A stretch of 64,000 bases of DNA, from contig NZ_QKKX01000035.1 of assembly GCF_003434305.1 (NCBI RefSeq), positions 124,001-188,000 of the forward strand, written 5' to 3'. Positions 17,693 to 26,222 of the stretch are shown here, piece by piece. The translations under genes and the position numbers were made by a program. The notes below the pieces were generated by a model that did not search any database, was not told where the DNA came from, and was given only the letters and a program-made list of their open reading frames with translations. The stretch's first letter is position 1, and every line of letters begins with the position of its first letter. This DNA comes from Micromonospora sp. MW-13 (GTDB lineage Bacteria; Actinomycetota; Actinomycetes; Mycobacteriales; Micromonosporaceae).

Positions 17693-19082
17693 CGGATCTC
17701 CATTCCGGCGCCGGACGCGCAGCCCGGCGCAGCGCCTTGCGGTAGCCGTACAGGGCGGCGGGGACGACGGCGAGCGCGAACCCGGCCACCGCGACCCAGG
17801 GGACCGCCCGGAGCCCGAACCAGGAGGCGGCGTACCACTTGCCGACCAGCGACAGGACGGCGAACGCCGCCCAGCCGACCAGTTGCGGGGTGACCACGCC
17901 GGCGGCGTTCTGCACCATGAACCGCGGCGAGAGCGCCGCCTGCACCACCCACCAGGCGCCCAGCCCGGCCAGCAGCCACGGGTCGCCCCCGATCGGCACC
18001 GGCAGCCAGGCGTCGAGGATCCGCTCCCCGGCGACCGCCAGGACGACCGTGGGCAGCAGGGTGGCCAGCACCGAGACGACGGTCATCCGGCGGGTGATCC
18101 GCCGCACCCAGGCCAGTTGGCCCCGGGCCAGGGCGTCCCCGTTGGCCGGCCAGAGCGGCACGTTCACCAGCACGACGAGCTGGCCGAGCTGGCCGAGCAG
18201 CTTCGCCGGCACCACGTAGGCGGCGACGGCGGACAACCCGAGGGCATGGGCGACGATCAGGGTGTCCACACTGGTCGCGACCGACGTCACCACGGTCACC
18301 ACGAAGAACAGCCCGCTGAGGCTCAGCAGTTCCCGGGCGGCGCGCGGGTCGACGCAGCGCAGCCGGGGACGGATCCGGGAGCCGTCGCGCCAGAAGAACC
18401 AGAGGCTGTTGACCAGGTTGACCAGCAGCGGCGCGGCGGCCGAGGCCGCGATGATCGCCACCGGCGGCAGCCCGGCCCGGACGATGCCGAGCACCACCAG
18501 CAGCCCGACCAGGCCCGCGCCGGCCTGCCAGAGGTTGCTCCGGCCGACCTGCTGGTACGCGTACTGGACCCGGACGATCAGCGACAGCGGCACGTTGAGC
18601 ACGAACGCGGTGAGGCAGATCAGGGCGATCGCCCTCGCCTGCCCGGGCGCGACCTGGCCGGTGGCGTTGAACAGCGACGCCCAGGGCACCGCGTCGGCGA
18701 GCAGCCAGAGCGCGCCGCAGAGGGTGACCGCCAGCAGGGACAGCGCCAGGTAGGCGCTGGAGACGTAGCGGCGGGCCAGTTCGTGGTCGCCGGCCGCCTG
18801 GCAGGGCGCCAGCTTGGTCATCAGTCCACTGCCCAGGCCGAGGTCGGCGAAGGCCGCCATCCCGGCGAGCGCGGCCACGGCCATCCAGAGGCCGTACAGG
18901 TCGGTGCCGAGGTAGGGCAGCGTCACCGGGACCAGCACGATCGGGACCACGAACCCGGCCAGCCGGCCGAGCACGGCGGTGCAGACCCCGGTGACGAGCC
19001 GGCGGGTGCGGTCGGGCGCGCGCCGGTGGGCCCCGGGCGGGGGGCGCTTCCGCTCGGCGAGTCCGGCCGGGACGCTCGGCAC
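17673..19082 (-). CDS. Wzx-type oligosaccharide flippase (MOP/PST superfamily)
   Basis: A 469-residue protein with about 12-14 hydrophobic segments starting GVCTAVLGRLAGFVVPIVLV. It has typical polysaccharide-transporter features: TLPYLGTDLYGLWMAVAALA in the first loop and FADLGLGSGLMTKLA near 80, where many Wzx proteins carry a DLG/GLG motif. It should move undecaprenyl-linked repeat units across the membrane for the Wzy-like protein. The GTG start at 19082 overlaps the upstream epimerase TAG by one base (TAGTG). A charged Arg-rich stretch of about 30 residues precedes the first membrane span. Confidence in flippase family is high; cargo unknown. Confidence 0.88.
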   Translation of the reverse strand: MPSVPAGLAERKRPPPGAHRRAPDRTRRLVTGVCTAVLGRLAGFVVPIVLVPVTLPYLGTDLYGLWMAVAALAGMAAFADLGLGSGLMTKLAPCQAAGDHELARRYVSSAYLALSLLAVTLCGALWLLADAVPWASLFNATGQVAPGQARAIALICLTAFVLNVPLSLIVRVQYAYQQVGRSNLWQAGAGLVGLLVVLGIVRAGLPPVAIIAASAAAPLLVNLVNSLWFFWRDGSRIRPRLRCVDPRAARELLSLSGLFFVVTVVTSVATSVDTLIVAHALGLSAVAAYVVPAKLLGQLGQLVVLVNVPLWPANGDALARGQLAWVRRITRRMTVVSVLATLLPTVVLAVAGERILDAWLPVPIGGDPWLLAGLGAWWVVQAALSPRFMVQNAAGVVTPQLVGWAAFAVLSLVGKWYAASWFGLRAVPWVAVAGFALAVVPAALYGYRKALRRAARPAPEWRSDGQLVG

Positions 19083-20026
19083 TAGTGTCCGGCGAGCACG
19101 TGGCCGGCCATCCAGGCCACGGTCTCCTCCAGACCGACGCGCAGCGGCACCGGGCGCGCCGTGGGGAACAGCTCCCGCAGCCGGCCGCAGTCGGCCTGCG
19201 AGTCGCGCACGTCGCCGGGGCGGGGCGGCTCGTGCACCACCGGCAGCCGGCGGCCGAGCACGTCCTCCAGCTCGGCGACGAGGTCGAGCAGCGACACCCG
19301 GGCCCCGAACGCCAGGTTGACCGCGTCCGGCGCCGCCACCCGGCGCAGCACCGCCTCCACGATCACCGCCGTCACGCTGCCCACGTAGGTGAAGTCGCGG
19401 GTCTGCCGGCCGTCGCCGTGCACCCGCAGCGGCCGGCCGGCGAGCGCGGCGGCGACGAACTGCGGCACCACGGCGGCGTACGTGTGGTGCGCCGCCTGCC
19501 GGGGGCCGAAGACGTTGAAGAAGCGGAACGGCAGCACGGACAGCCCGTAGCAGGACGCGTAGGCCAGGGCGTACGCCTCGGCGGCCAGCTTGGACACGGC
19601 GTACGGGCTGACCGGCATCGGCCGCAGCGTCTCCCGGCGGGGCAGGACGGGGTTCGTCCCGTACACCGACGAGGACGACGCGAGGACGACCTGGGGCACC
19701 CCGTGCCGCCGGGCGGCCTCCAGCACCATCAGGGTGCCGGTGGCGTTGGCGTGGTGGCTGGGCAGCGGCCGGTCGATGGAGCGGGGCACCGAGCCCAGCG
19801 CGCCCAGGTGCACCACGCTCTGCGCGCCCACGAAGGCGCCGTCGAGCAGGTCCGGGTCGAGGACGGTGCCCCGCGCCAGCCGGACCGGCACGTCGAGCAG
19901 GTTCTCCACCGCGCCGGTGGAGAGGTCGTCGACCACCACCACCTCGGTCACCTGCGGTACCTCGCACAGCGCCCGAACCAGGTTGGCGCCGATGAAACCC
20001 GCGCCGCCGGTCACCACTACCTTCAC
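19082..20026 (-). CDS. NAD-dependent sugar-nucleotide epimerase/dehydratase (extended SDR)
   Basis: A 314-residue extended SDR of the UDP-glucose 4-epimerase/WbpP group. Seen: VKVVVTGGAGFIGANLVRAL at the N-terminus, VVDDLSTGAVENL near 33, the catalytic SSSSVYG serine near 121 and YAVSKLAAEAYA (YxxxK) near 143, then FRFFNVFGPRQ near 168 and GDGRQTRDFTYV near 210. It probably interconverts C4 epimers of a UDP-hexose or UDP-HexNAc for the polymer. GTG at 20026 is chosen because GGGGGAG lies 4 nt upstream; the frame is open to 20143. First gene of the epimerase-flippase-glycosyltransferase unit. Confidence 0.88.
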   Translation of the reverse strand: MKVVVTGGAGFIGANLVRALCEVPQVTEVVVVDDLSTGAVENLLDVPVRLARGTVLDPDLLDGAFVGAQSVVHLGALGSVPRSIDRPLPSHHANATGTLMVLEAARRHGVPQVVLASSSSVYGTNPVLPRRETLRPMPVSPYAVSKLAAEAYALAYASCYGLSVLPFRFFNVFGPRQAAHHTYAAVVPQFVAAALAGRPLRVHGDGRQTRDFTYVGSVTAVIVEAVLRRVAAPDAVNLAFGARVSLLDLVAELEDVLGRRLPVVHEPPRPGDVRDSQADCGRLRELFPTARPVPLRVGLEETVAWMAGHVLAGH

Positions 20027-20162
20027 GGTCTCCCCCACCACTGGTCGGTCTCCCCGAGCGGCCGGCGCGCAGCCGGGCCACCCGCTGAACAACGACCGCC
20101 GATCCGGCAAGTTACTGCAAAAGGGACAGCCGGCGGTCGTCACCCGCGCCGGGCGGGCACGG

Positions 20163-21485
20163 TCAGCGGCTGCCGCCCTGTCCCGCGCCCGCCGGTCGGC
20201 TGCCGGCGGGCCCGCCCCGGTGGCCGCCGGCGTCGATCCGGCCGCCCGTGGGGCCGAGCGCGCCGAGGAACGCCCGCAGCCGGCGGCCCTGCGCGGCCGG
20301 GCTCCGGGTCTCGGCGACGAAGGTCCGCCCCGCCGCGCCGAGCGCGGCGGCCGCCGCCGGGGGCAGTTCCAGCACGCGCCGGATCGCGTCCCGGAGACCG
20401 GCGGCGCTGTCGTCGTCGGCGTACACCAGGTGCGGGTCGTAGTCGGCGGGTATGCCGGGCAGCCGGGTGGTCACCACCGGCACCCCCGCCGAGAGGTACT
20501 CGATGAGCTTGGACGGGAACGAGTACGGCACGAAGTGCTGGTCGACCGGCCGGGGATTGACCAGCACCGCTGCCCCGGCGAGCCACCGGGCCAGGTCGCC
20601 GCGGTCCAGCAGCCGCGGTGGCTCGACCCGCGGGTCGAGCGCCGCCTGCTCGTGCAGCCACCCCTCCAGTTCGCCCCGACCGAAGACGCCCAGCCGCAGG
20701 TCCGGCGCCGGCAGCCCGTGGAACGCCTCGACCAGACGGTCCACGCCGTAGGCGCGGCTGAGCCCGCCCGCGTACCCGATCTGCCGGGCGGCGGCGACGG
20801 CGACCCGGGGCCGGACCCCGACCGGCGGGTTGCAGATCCCCTCCAGCACCAGCCGGGGACGGCCGGGCGCGAAGTCCTCGGCGAGCCGACCGGTCAGGGC
20901 GACGACGCCGGCGCACCGGCGCAGCGCGGCCCGGACCAGCGCGACGTCCACGGACCGCAGCAGCCGGACCAGCCGGCCCTCGTGCGGCAGCGGCACCCCC
21001 GGCGGGTCGGTCAGCACCGGCACGACCCGGACCCCGCGCAGCCGGCCCAGCAGCACGCCGGCCCAGAGGAACGGCGTGTGCACCCCGTGGACCAGCAGCA
21101 CGTCGGCGGGGCGTTCCCGCAGCATCCGGGAACCCCGCCGGCAGGCCGCGACGAACCGGGTGAGGTGCTTGAGGCCGAGCAGGTTGACGAAGCCGAGGAG
21201 CTGGCCGTCCACCCCGTCGTGCCGGAACCGGGCAGCCCGGTACCGGATCCGGGGGTTACGGGGGTAGGTGGAGACCGGGGCGGCGGACAGCAGCCGGACC
21301 GGGCAGCCGGCGCCGCGCAACGCCTTCACCACCCCCCAGGCGAAGGCGTGGGTCTGCGTGGCGTGGATGGCGTCCCCGGCCATCGCCCGGTCCAGCGCCT
21401 CGTCGGACAGCGTAAAGCCGAGCAGGACGATCCGTGGCGGCTGCCCGGGCCGGGCCTCCCGGTCACCCGCGTCGCCGGCCGGCAC
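20163..21485 (-). CDS. glycosyltransferase family 4
   Basis: A 440-residue GT-B enzyme. N-terminal half: IVLLGFTLSDEALDRAMAGD (19-38) and DVLLVHGVHTPFLWAGVLLG near 128. C-terminal half: IGYAGGLSRAYGVDRLVEAF near 240 and FPSKLIEYLSAGVPVVTTRL near 327, the usual nucleotide-sugar binding loop with its Glu. The last about 35 residues are a Gly/Ala-rich tail of no clear role. GTG at 21485 follows the stop of the upstream glycosyltransferase by 3 nt, so the pair forms one unit. Acceptor and donor are unknown. Confidence 0.85.
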   Translation of the reverse strand: MPAGDAGDREARPGQPPRIVLLGFTLSDEALDRAMAGDAIHATQTHAFAWGVVKALRGAGCPVRLLSAAPVSTYPRNPRIRYRAARFRHDGVDGQLLGFVNLLGLKHLTRFVAACRRGSRMLRERPADVLLVHGVHTPFLWAGVLLGRLRGVRVVPVLTDPPGVPLPHEGRLVRLLRSVDVALVRAALRRCAGVVALTGRLAEDFAPGRPRLVLEGICNPPVGVRPRVAVAAARQIGYAGGLSRAYGVDRLVEAFHGLPAPDLRLGVFGRGELEGWLHEQAALDPRVEPPRLLDRGDLARWLAGAAVLVNPRPVDQHFVPYSFPSKLIEYLSAGVPVVTTRLPGIPADYDPHLVYADDDSAAGLRDAIRRVLELPPAAAAALGAAGRTFVAETRSPAAQGRRLRAFLGALGPTGGRIDAGGHRGGPAGSRPAGAGQGGSR

Positions 21486-21488
21486 CGC

Positions 21489-22616
21489 TCAGCCCGCCAG
21501 GATCCGCTGGTACGCCGAGTCCAGCGCCCCGAGCATCGCGTCCAGGCTGTACCGGTCGACGACCGTGCGCCGGGCCCGCGCGCCGAGCCGCGCCCGGGTC
21601 CCGGCGTCGCCCAGCAGCGCGGCGAGCGCGTCGGCCAACGCCGTCGGGTCGCCGGCCGGCACCAACCGCCCGCCGCCGTCGCGCAGCACCTCCACGTTGC
21701 CGCCCACCGCCGAGGCCACCACCGGCAGCCCGTGGGCCATCGCCTCCAGCAGGGCGTTGGACAGGTTCTCGTGCAGCGTGGGGAAGACGAACAGGTCGGC
21801 GGCGCAGAGCAGGTCCGGCACGTCTGCGCGGTTGCCGAGCAGCCGTACCCGCGCCGTGCCGGCCGCCCGCAGGGCCGCCTCGACGTCGCCGCGGGCCGGG
21901 CCGTCGCCGGCCACCAGCAGCACCGGGCGGACCGGGTCCGGCGGCAGCCGACGCAGCGCCTCGGCCAGCACACCGAAGCCCTTCTCCCAGGTCAGCCGGG
22001 CCACCACGATCATCGCCAGGTCGTCGGGGCACAGCCCGAGGTCGGCGCGGACCCGGTCCCGGGCCGCCTCGGGCCGGGCCGGCACCGGCACACCGTTCGG
22101 GATGACGCCGAGGAACCGGTCCGCGCAGCCGCGCAGGAAGTCCCGGCCGGCGGCGTACTCGCAGACGGTCGCGACGTGGCTGGCCGCCCGCAGGGTCAGC
22201 GGCTCGGCGCCGCGCACCAGCAGCGCGCGGCGCACCGGGCGGTCGACCCGCCGCAGGTCCCGCACGGTCCCGTGCACGGTGACCAGGACCCGCCGGCAGC
22301 CGGCCAGCCGGGCGGCGAGGACGCCGTGGAACCCCTCGTTCTGCAGGCCGCGTACGTGCACCAGGTCGGGGCGGACCCGGCGCAGCAGGGCGACCCAGTC
22401 CCGCAGCAGGCCGACGTTGAGCGCGCCGTTGCCGCTGCTCTGGTGCATCCGGACGAAGTCGTACCGGTCGGCCAGCCGGGAGCCGAGCACCCGTTCGACG
22501 GCGGTGAGCGGCCCGTTGGCGCCCGGCGTCCCGGCCGAGTGCTGCACGACGACGGGCCGGGTACGGGTCCCGGGGCCCGCGCGCTCGGCACCGGCGAGGT
22601 CAGTGCTCAGATCCAC
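21489..22616 (-). CDS. glycosyltransferase family 4
   Basis: A 375-residue GT4 enzyme. Seen: DLVHVRGLQNEGFHGVLAAR near 83, FLGVIPNGVPVPARPEAA near 165, the donor-site MIVVARLTWEKGFGVLAEAL near 201 and PTLHENLSNALLEAMAHG near 276 (the EX7E-type motif region), followed by VVASAVGGNVEV. The frame is open from a TTG at 22643, but GTG at 22616 has AGGAG 5 nt upstream and is taken as the start. It is transcribed leftward, divergent from the 22724 gene, and drives the downstream glycosyltransferase 3 nt later. Role: repeat-unit assembly on undecaprenyl phosphate, by context. Confidence 0.88.
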   Translation of the reverse strand: MDLSTDLAGAERAGPGTRTRPVVVQHSAGTPGANGPLTAVERVLGSRLADRYDFVRMHQSSGNGALNVGLLRDWVALLRRVRPDLVHVRGLQNEGFHGVLAARLAGCRRVLVTVHGTVRDLRRVDRPVRRALLVRGAEPLTLRAASHVATVCEYAAGRDFLRGCADRFLGVIPNGVPVPARPEAARDRVRADLGLCPDDLAMIVVARLTWEKGFGVLAEALRRLPPDPVRPVLLVAGDGPARGDVEAALRAAGTARVRLLGNRADVPDLLCAADLFVFPTLHENLSNALLEAMAHGLPVVASAVGGNVEVLRDGGGRLVPAGDPTALADALAALLGDAGTRARLGARARRTVVDRYSLDAMLGALDSAYQRILAG

Positions 22617-22671
22617 TTCCGCTCCTATCGACGCGCCAGGCAAGAGGCGGGCCCTGCGCCGCCGGAGTGCC

Positions 22672-22677
22672 TACACT
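22672..22677 (+). promoter_or_regulatory. -10 candidate for the 22724 glycosyltransferase
   Basis: TACACT in TGCCTACACTAAACC lies about 47 nt before the ATG and would give a short leader carrying ACAGGA. No convincing -35 is visible. Confidence 0.35.
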
Positions 22678-22723
22678 AAACCGACCTATGGGACACAAGT
22701 TACAGACACGCGAAGACAGGAAT

Positions 22724-24013
22724 ATGCCGACATCATCTGAAGAGGACGTCGCTCCGCCGCCCGGTGCCGCGCCGCCACGGCTGCTCGCGCTGGCCGCCTT
22801 CCGGTTCCCGCACGGCGACGCGATGTCCAACCGGCTGCTCCAGCTCGCCCGGGCCGCCACCCCGCCCGGCACGCCCACCCTCGTGGTCAACGACTGGCCG
22901 GCCGACGGGACCCGGCCGCCCGCCGACCCGCCCCTGCCGCCGGGCGTACGGCTGATCTCCATCGGCGGGGGCGCCCACGGGCCGCTGACGCGCTGGCTGC
23001 GCCGGCGCGCCCGGCCCCTGCGGATGCTGGCCGCGCTGCGGCGCGCCGGCGTGCGGCCCCGCGACCTGACCGGCGTCTACCTGCCGCTGAGCCTGTGGAA
23101 CCTCACCACCTGGGCGGTGCTGCGATCCGCGACACGCTGCCGGGTGACGGTGGACGTGCTGGAACGCCACGACCCGGAGCAGTTCCCCCGGGGCCGGCTC
23201 GCCCCCTACTTCCTGCGGCACCGGTGGGGCCTGTTCCTGGCCGGCCGGCTCGCCGACCGGGTGATCGCCGTGTCCGAGACGATCGCCGGGCACTTCGTCC
23301 GGCGCGGCCGGCCGACCCTGGTCGTGCCGCCGCAGGTCGACCTCGCCGAGCACCCCGCGCCGGCGCCGCCCCCGATCGCCGAGGGGGTCCGGCTGCTCTA
23401 CGCCGGCTCGGCCGGGCCGAAGGACCTGCTGTCGGTGGTGCTGGCGGGCATGCGGGGGTTGCCCCGGGCCGAGCGGGACCGGGTCCGCCTGGTGATCGCC
23501 GGCTTCGACCGGGACCGGGCCGCGAGCCTGTCGGACCTCGACGAGGGCCTGCTGACGGAGCTGGCCGACCGGGTCACCTTCCTCGGCCGGGTGCCCCGCG
23601 ACCGGGTGCTTGAGGAGCTGCGCCGGTCGCACTTCTCCGTGCTGGTCCGGCCCCTGGCCGGGTACGCGCAGGCGGGCTTCCCCTCCAAGGTGCCGGAGAG
23701 CCTCGCCGCCGGGTGCCCGGTGCTGCTGAACTCCACCAGCGACCTGGGACGGTACGTCGTGGACGGCCGGGAGGGGCTGGTGCTCGCCGGGCCCACGGCC
23801 GACGACGTCCGGGACGGGCTGGTCCGCGCCCTGGCCCTCGACGACGCCGCCTGGTGGGCGATGAGCCGGGCCGCCCGGGAACGGGCCGGGTCCTTCGACT
23901 ACCGGTTGTGGGCCCCGGTCGTCAGCGCGTTCGTCGCCGGCCCGGGGTCCGCCGCCGACGGAGCACCGGCGAGCTCCGCCAGCGCGGCAAGTTCGTCCGG
24001 CGTCAGCCGGTGA
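22724..24013 (+). CDS. glycosyltransferase (GT4-like)
   Basis: A 429-residue GT-B enzyme starting MPTSSEEDVAPPPGAAPPRL with ACAGGA 3 nt upstream; the frame is open back to 22667. N-terminal domain: FRFPHGDAMSNRLLQLARAA (27-46), a start seen in WcaI/WbuB-like transferases. Donor domain: LLYAGSAGPKDLLSVVLAGM near 224 and FPSKVPESLAAGCPVLLNST near 319. It faces its neighbours divergently on the left and convergently on the right. Its last 115 nt overlap the coding end of the acyltransferase on the other strand, so the Ala/Ser-rich C-terminal tail is read from DNA shared by two proteins. Confidence 0.83.
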   Translation: MPTSSEEDVAPPPGAAPPRLLALAAFRFPHGDAMSNRLLQLARAATPPGTPTLVVNDWPADGTRPPADPPLPPGVRLISIGGGAHGPLTRWLRRRARPLRMLAALRRAGVRPRDLTGVYLPLSLWNLTTWAVLRSATRCRVTVDVLERHDPEQFPRGRLAPYFLRHRWGLFLAGRLADRVIAVSETIAGHFVRRGRPTLVVPPQVDLAEHPAPAPPPIAEGVRLLYAGSAGPKDLLSVVLAGMRGLPRAERDRVRLVIAGFDRDRAASLSDLDEGLLTELADRVTFLGRVPRDRVLEELRRSHFSVLVRPLAGYAQAGFPSKVPESLAAGCPVLLNSTSDLGRYVVDGREGLVLAGPTADDVRDGLVRALALDDAAWWAMSRAARERAGSFDYRLWAPVVSAFVAGPGSAADGAPASSASAASSSGVSR

Positions 24014-24603
24014 CCGGGCGGGTAGAGCGCGCGCTCGTGCGCCGCGATCGTCGCCACCGGCCAGCGCAACCGGAGCACCCGCGCCGGATTGCCGGCGACG
24101 ATCGCGTACGGCGGCACCGGACGGGTCACCACCGCACCGGCCCCGACCACCGCGCCCCGGCCCACCGTCACGCCGTGCAGGATGACGGCCCGGGTGCCGA
24201 CCCAGACGTCGTCGCCGATCGTCACGCCCCGGTCCAGGGCCTCGTCGCCGGGCTGCTTGCCCACGGCGGTCATCGGCACGCCGACCCGGTCCACCCGGTG
24301 GTTGCCGCCCCGGATCGTGACCTGCGGGCCGAACATGACGTTGTCCCCGATCCGGATCCGGGACCGGGCGGCGATGAGGACCGGCCGGTGTCCCAGGTCG
24401 ACGTTGCGGCCCACCTCGATCGTCTCGTACGTGTAGACGCCGTCCGGGTCGAAGACGAAGCCGTCGCCCCGGGCGGCGAACCGGCCGGCCACCGCCAGGC
24501 CGCGCACCGCCCGGCGGGCCCGGGAACCGAGGGTCCAGAGCCGGTCGAGGGCACGGGCCAGCCCGCCGAGGACCGGGCCGGGACGGCTGGCCGACAGCCG
24601 CAT
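23899..24603 (-). CDS. hexapeptide-repeat O/N-acyltransferase (LbH fold)
   Basis: A 234-residue protein. After an Arg-rich N-terminus, left-handed beta-helix repeats run from about 65 to 170 (IEVGRNVDLGHRPVLIAARS, IRIGDNVMFGPQVTIRGGNH, VTIGDDVWVGTRAVILHGVT, GRGAVVGAGAVVTRPVPPYA), ending with the IVAGNPARVLR signature. The HRVD histidine near 102 is the probable catalytic base. Such enzymes acetylate sugars using acetyl-CoA. It is 30 bp downstream of a second acyltransferase on the same strand, suggesting a decorated polysaccharide. The 3' end overlaps the convergent glycosyltransferase by 115 nt. Confidence 0.88.
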   Translation of the reverse strand: MRLSASRPGPVLGGLARALDRLWTLGSRARRAVRGLAVAGRFAARGDGFVFDPDGVYTYETIEVGRNVDLGHRPVLIAARSRIRIGDNVMFGPQVTIRGGNHRVDRVGVPMTAVGKQPGDEALDRGVTIGDDVWVGTRAVILHGVTVGRGAVVGAGAVVTRPVPPYAIVAGNPARVLRLRWPVATIAAHERALYPPGHRLTPDELAALAELAGAPSAADPGPATNALTTGAHNR

Positions 24604-24633
24604 CAGGCCCGCCCCCGCCCGGCGGCGGCCCGG

Positions 24634-25176
24634 TCAGCGCGCCGGCACACCGTAGATCTCCCGGATCGCCGCCGCCTTCTCCTGGGCGGGCAGGTGGCCG
24701 CAGCCCAGCGACTTGGCCCGCATCCGGTCCAGGTACTCGTCGACGGTGCGCACCACCCGGGCGGGGGCGCCGACGGCGACGCTGTTGGCGGGGATGTCCC
24801 GGGTGACGACCGAGCCGGCCCCGATCACGCACCGGTCACCGATCGTCACCCCGGGCAGGACAAGCGTGCGCACCCCGAGGTACACGTCGTCGCCCACCCT
24901 GATCGGCGCCGTCCACTCCAGGTCCGGATGCTCCCGGCGCAGGATGAGCGTACCGCCGTCATGGGTGACGAACTGCACCCCGGCGGTGATGTAGACGTTG
25001 TCGCCGAGGGACACCAGCCACGGCTCGGACCCGAACATCGCCCGGTTGATCCCGTAGAACCGGACCCGGCCCCGCAGGTCCACGCCGATGGCCCTAGCGA
25101 ACCCCTCCGGGTCGCGGGCCGCCGCCCGACGGTCCCGCACCGACGCCCACAACGCACGGAGCATTCCCACCACCAT
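24634..25176 (-). CDS. hexapeptide-repeat acyltransferase (LbH fold)
   Basis: About 180 residues. Repeat core: VSLGDNVYITAGVQFVTHDG (catalytic His in THDG), IRVGDDVYLGVRTLVLPGVT, IGDRCVIGAGSVVTRDIPAN and the closing VAVGAPARVVRTVDEYL. These are typical of maltose/serine acetyltransferase-like O-acetyltransferases. Start codons at 25176, 25173, 25170 and 25164 crowd behind GGGAGGGG, so the exact start is uncertain. The frame is open to 25539, but the upstream part lacks homology and has poor codon bias. Paired with the next acyltransferase in one leftward unit. Confidence 0.87.
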   Translation of the reverse strand: MVVGMLRALWASVRDRRAAARDPEGFARAIGVDLRGRVRFYGINRAMFGSEPWLVSLGDNVYITAGVQFVTHDGGTLILRREHPDLEWTAPIRVGDDVYLGVRTLVLPGVTIGDRCVIGAGSVVTRDIPANSVAVGAPARVVRTVDEYLDRMRAKSLGCGHLPAQEKAAAIREIYGVPAR

Positions 25177-25254
25177 CCCCTCCCGACGTCGGAGTCCGCT
25201 CGACGCCGGCCGTCGTCCGACCCGTCGACCTTGCAACGACGTTCCCCGCCCCAG

Positions 25255-25461
25255 GTGACCGTCGCGGGCCGGTCGGCCTGCGGTCCACGGCTGGCGATCG
25301 CCGGCGTGTTGGCACTGGTCGGCGTGCTGGCGCTGGTTGGCCCCGGCGGCCCGCAACGACCCGGCCGCCCGCGCGTCCGCCCGGCGCACCGGGATCGACA
25401 ACCCGCCGCGCATACCGGACCGGCACCCGGCATGAGAGCAAAAATCGGAAACATCACATGA
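25255..25461 (+). CDS. possible 68-aa membrane peptide
   Basis: GTG at 25255 opens a 68-codon frame with one strongly hydrophobic segment (LAIAGVLALVGVLALVGPGG, residues 13-32) followed by a Pro/Arg-rich tail. The hydrophobic stretch is encoded by the 18-bp tandem repeat. There is no good ribosome site and no recognised family. It may be chance; it is recorded because of the membrane segment and its place directly upstream of the phosphoglycosyl transferase. Confidence 0.2.
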   Translation: MTVAGRSACGPRLAIAGVLALVGVLALVGPGGPQRPGRPRVRPAHRDRQPAAHTGPAPGMRAKIGNIT

Positions 25462-25527
25462 AAGCCTCCCAAGGCTGATAGAAACACGATTCGGTCTGTT
25501 CACCCCCGAGTCCTGGGAGGTCGGAAC

Positions 25528-25539
25528 GTGAACGTTCAC
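25528..25539. promoter_or_regulatory. 12-bp palindrome GTGAACGTTCAC (putative operator)
   Basis: A perfect palindrome 39 bp before the GTG of the sugar transferase, in the position expected for a repressor or activator site. No regulator is assigned. Confidence 0.35.
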
Positions 25540-25577
25540 CGGGAGCTGGCGACACCACGGGGATCGGGCACCGTCCG

Positions 25578-26222
25578 GTGAGCGGGCGGCCCTCGCCCGC
25601 CCGGCTGCGCGTCAAGCGCGCCGTCGACGTGCTGCTGGTGCTGGCCGCGCTGGTGCTCACCACGCCGGTCGTGGCGGTCGCCGCGCTGCTCGTGCTGGCC
25701 CAGTTCGGTTCGCCCGTGTTCTTCAGCCAGGTTCGGACCGGCCGGCACGGGCGACCGTTCCGGATCTACAAGCTGCGGACGATGTCCGACGAGCGCGGCG
25801 CGGACGGCGCCCTGCTGCCCGACGGGGTCCGCTGCCGGGGGGTCGGTCCCGTCCTGCGTCGGCTCAGCATCGACGAGCTGCCCCAGCTCTGGAACGTCCT
25901 GCGCGGGGACCTCAGCCTGGTCGGCCCGCGACCACTGCTGCCCCGCTACGACCCCTGGTACACCGACCAGGAACGGCGCCGCTTCCTCATGCCGCCCGGG
26001 CTGACCGGCCTGCAACAGATCAGCGGACGCAACACCCTCCGCTGGGACGACCGGCTCGCCCTGGACACCCGCTACGTCGACGAGTGGTCGCTGCGGCTGG
26101 ACCTGTGGATCCTGGTCCGCACAGTCGGCAAGGTGCTGCGGGGCACCGGCGTCGTCCTCGACCCGTCCGCGCACATGCTGGACCTCGACCAGGAGCGGCA
26201 GCTCACGTGCCTGCCCTCCTGA
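25578..26222 (+). CDS. initiating undecaprenyl-phosphate sugar phosphotransferase (monotopic PGT)
   Basis: A 214-residue bacterial sugar transferase. Seen: the basic start LRVKRAVDVLLVLAALVLTT with a single re-entrant hydrophobic segment (about 15-40), the catalytic stretch FFSQVRTGRHGRPFRIYKLR, the RLSIDELPQLWNVLRGDLSL core, VGPRPLLP and PGLTGLQQISGRN. The family transfers a sugar-1-phosphate from a UDP-sugar to undecaprenyl phosphate, starting repeat-unit assembly. Its small size matches the PglC-like catalytic core without the WbaP N-terminal membrane domain. GTG start. Its end overlaps the GNAT gene by 16 nt. It is the only initiating transferase in the window. Confidence 0.93.
   Translation: MSGRPSPARLRVKRAVDVLLVLAALVLTTPVVAVAALLVLAQFGSPVFFSQVRTGRHGRPFRIYKLRTMSDERGADGALLPDGVRCRGVGPVLRRLSIDELPQLWNVLRGDLSLVGPRPLLPRYDPWYTDQERRRFLMPPGLTGLQQISGRNTLRWDDRLALDTRYVDEWSLRLDLWILVRTVGKVLRGTGVVLDPSAHMLDLDQERQLTCLPS

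Larger units (their letters stand above)
25177..25577. promoter_or_regulatory. 400-bp divergent region before the initiating sugar transferase
   Basis: Mostly non-coding. Contents seen: a tandem near-repeat of 18 bp (GGCGTGTTGGCACTGGTC then GGCGTGCTGGCGCTGGTT, about 25304-25339), a low-GC patch at 25438-25505 unlike its surroundings, a small hairpin AGCCTCCCAAGGCT, a second possible pairing of CCTCCCA with TGGGAGG, and the palindrome at 25528-25539. A possible small ORF is listed separately. Confidence 0.45.
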
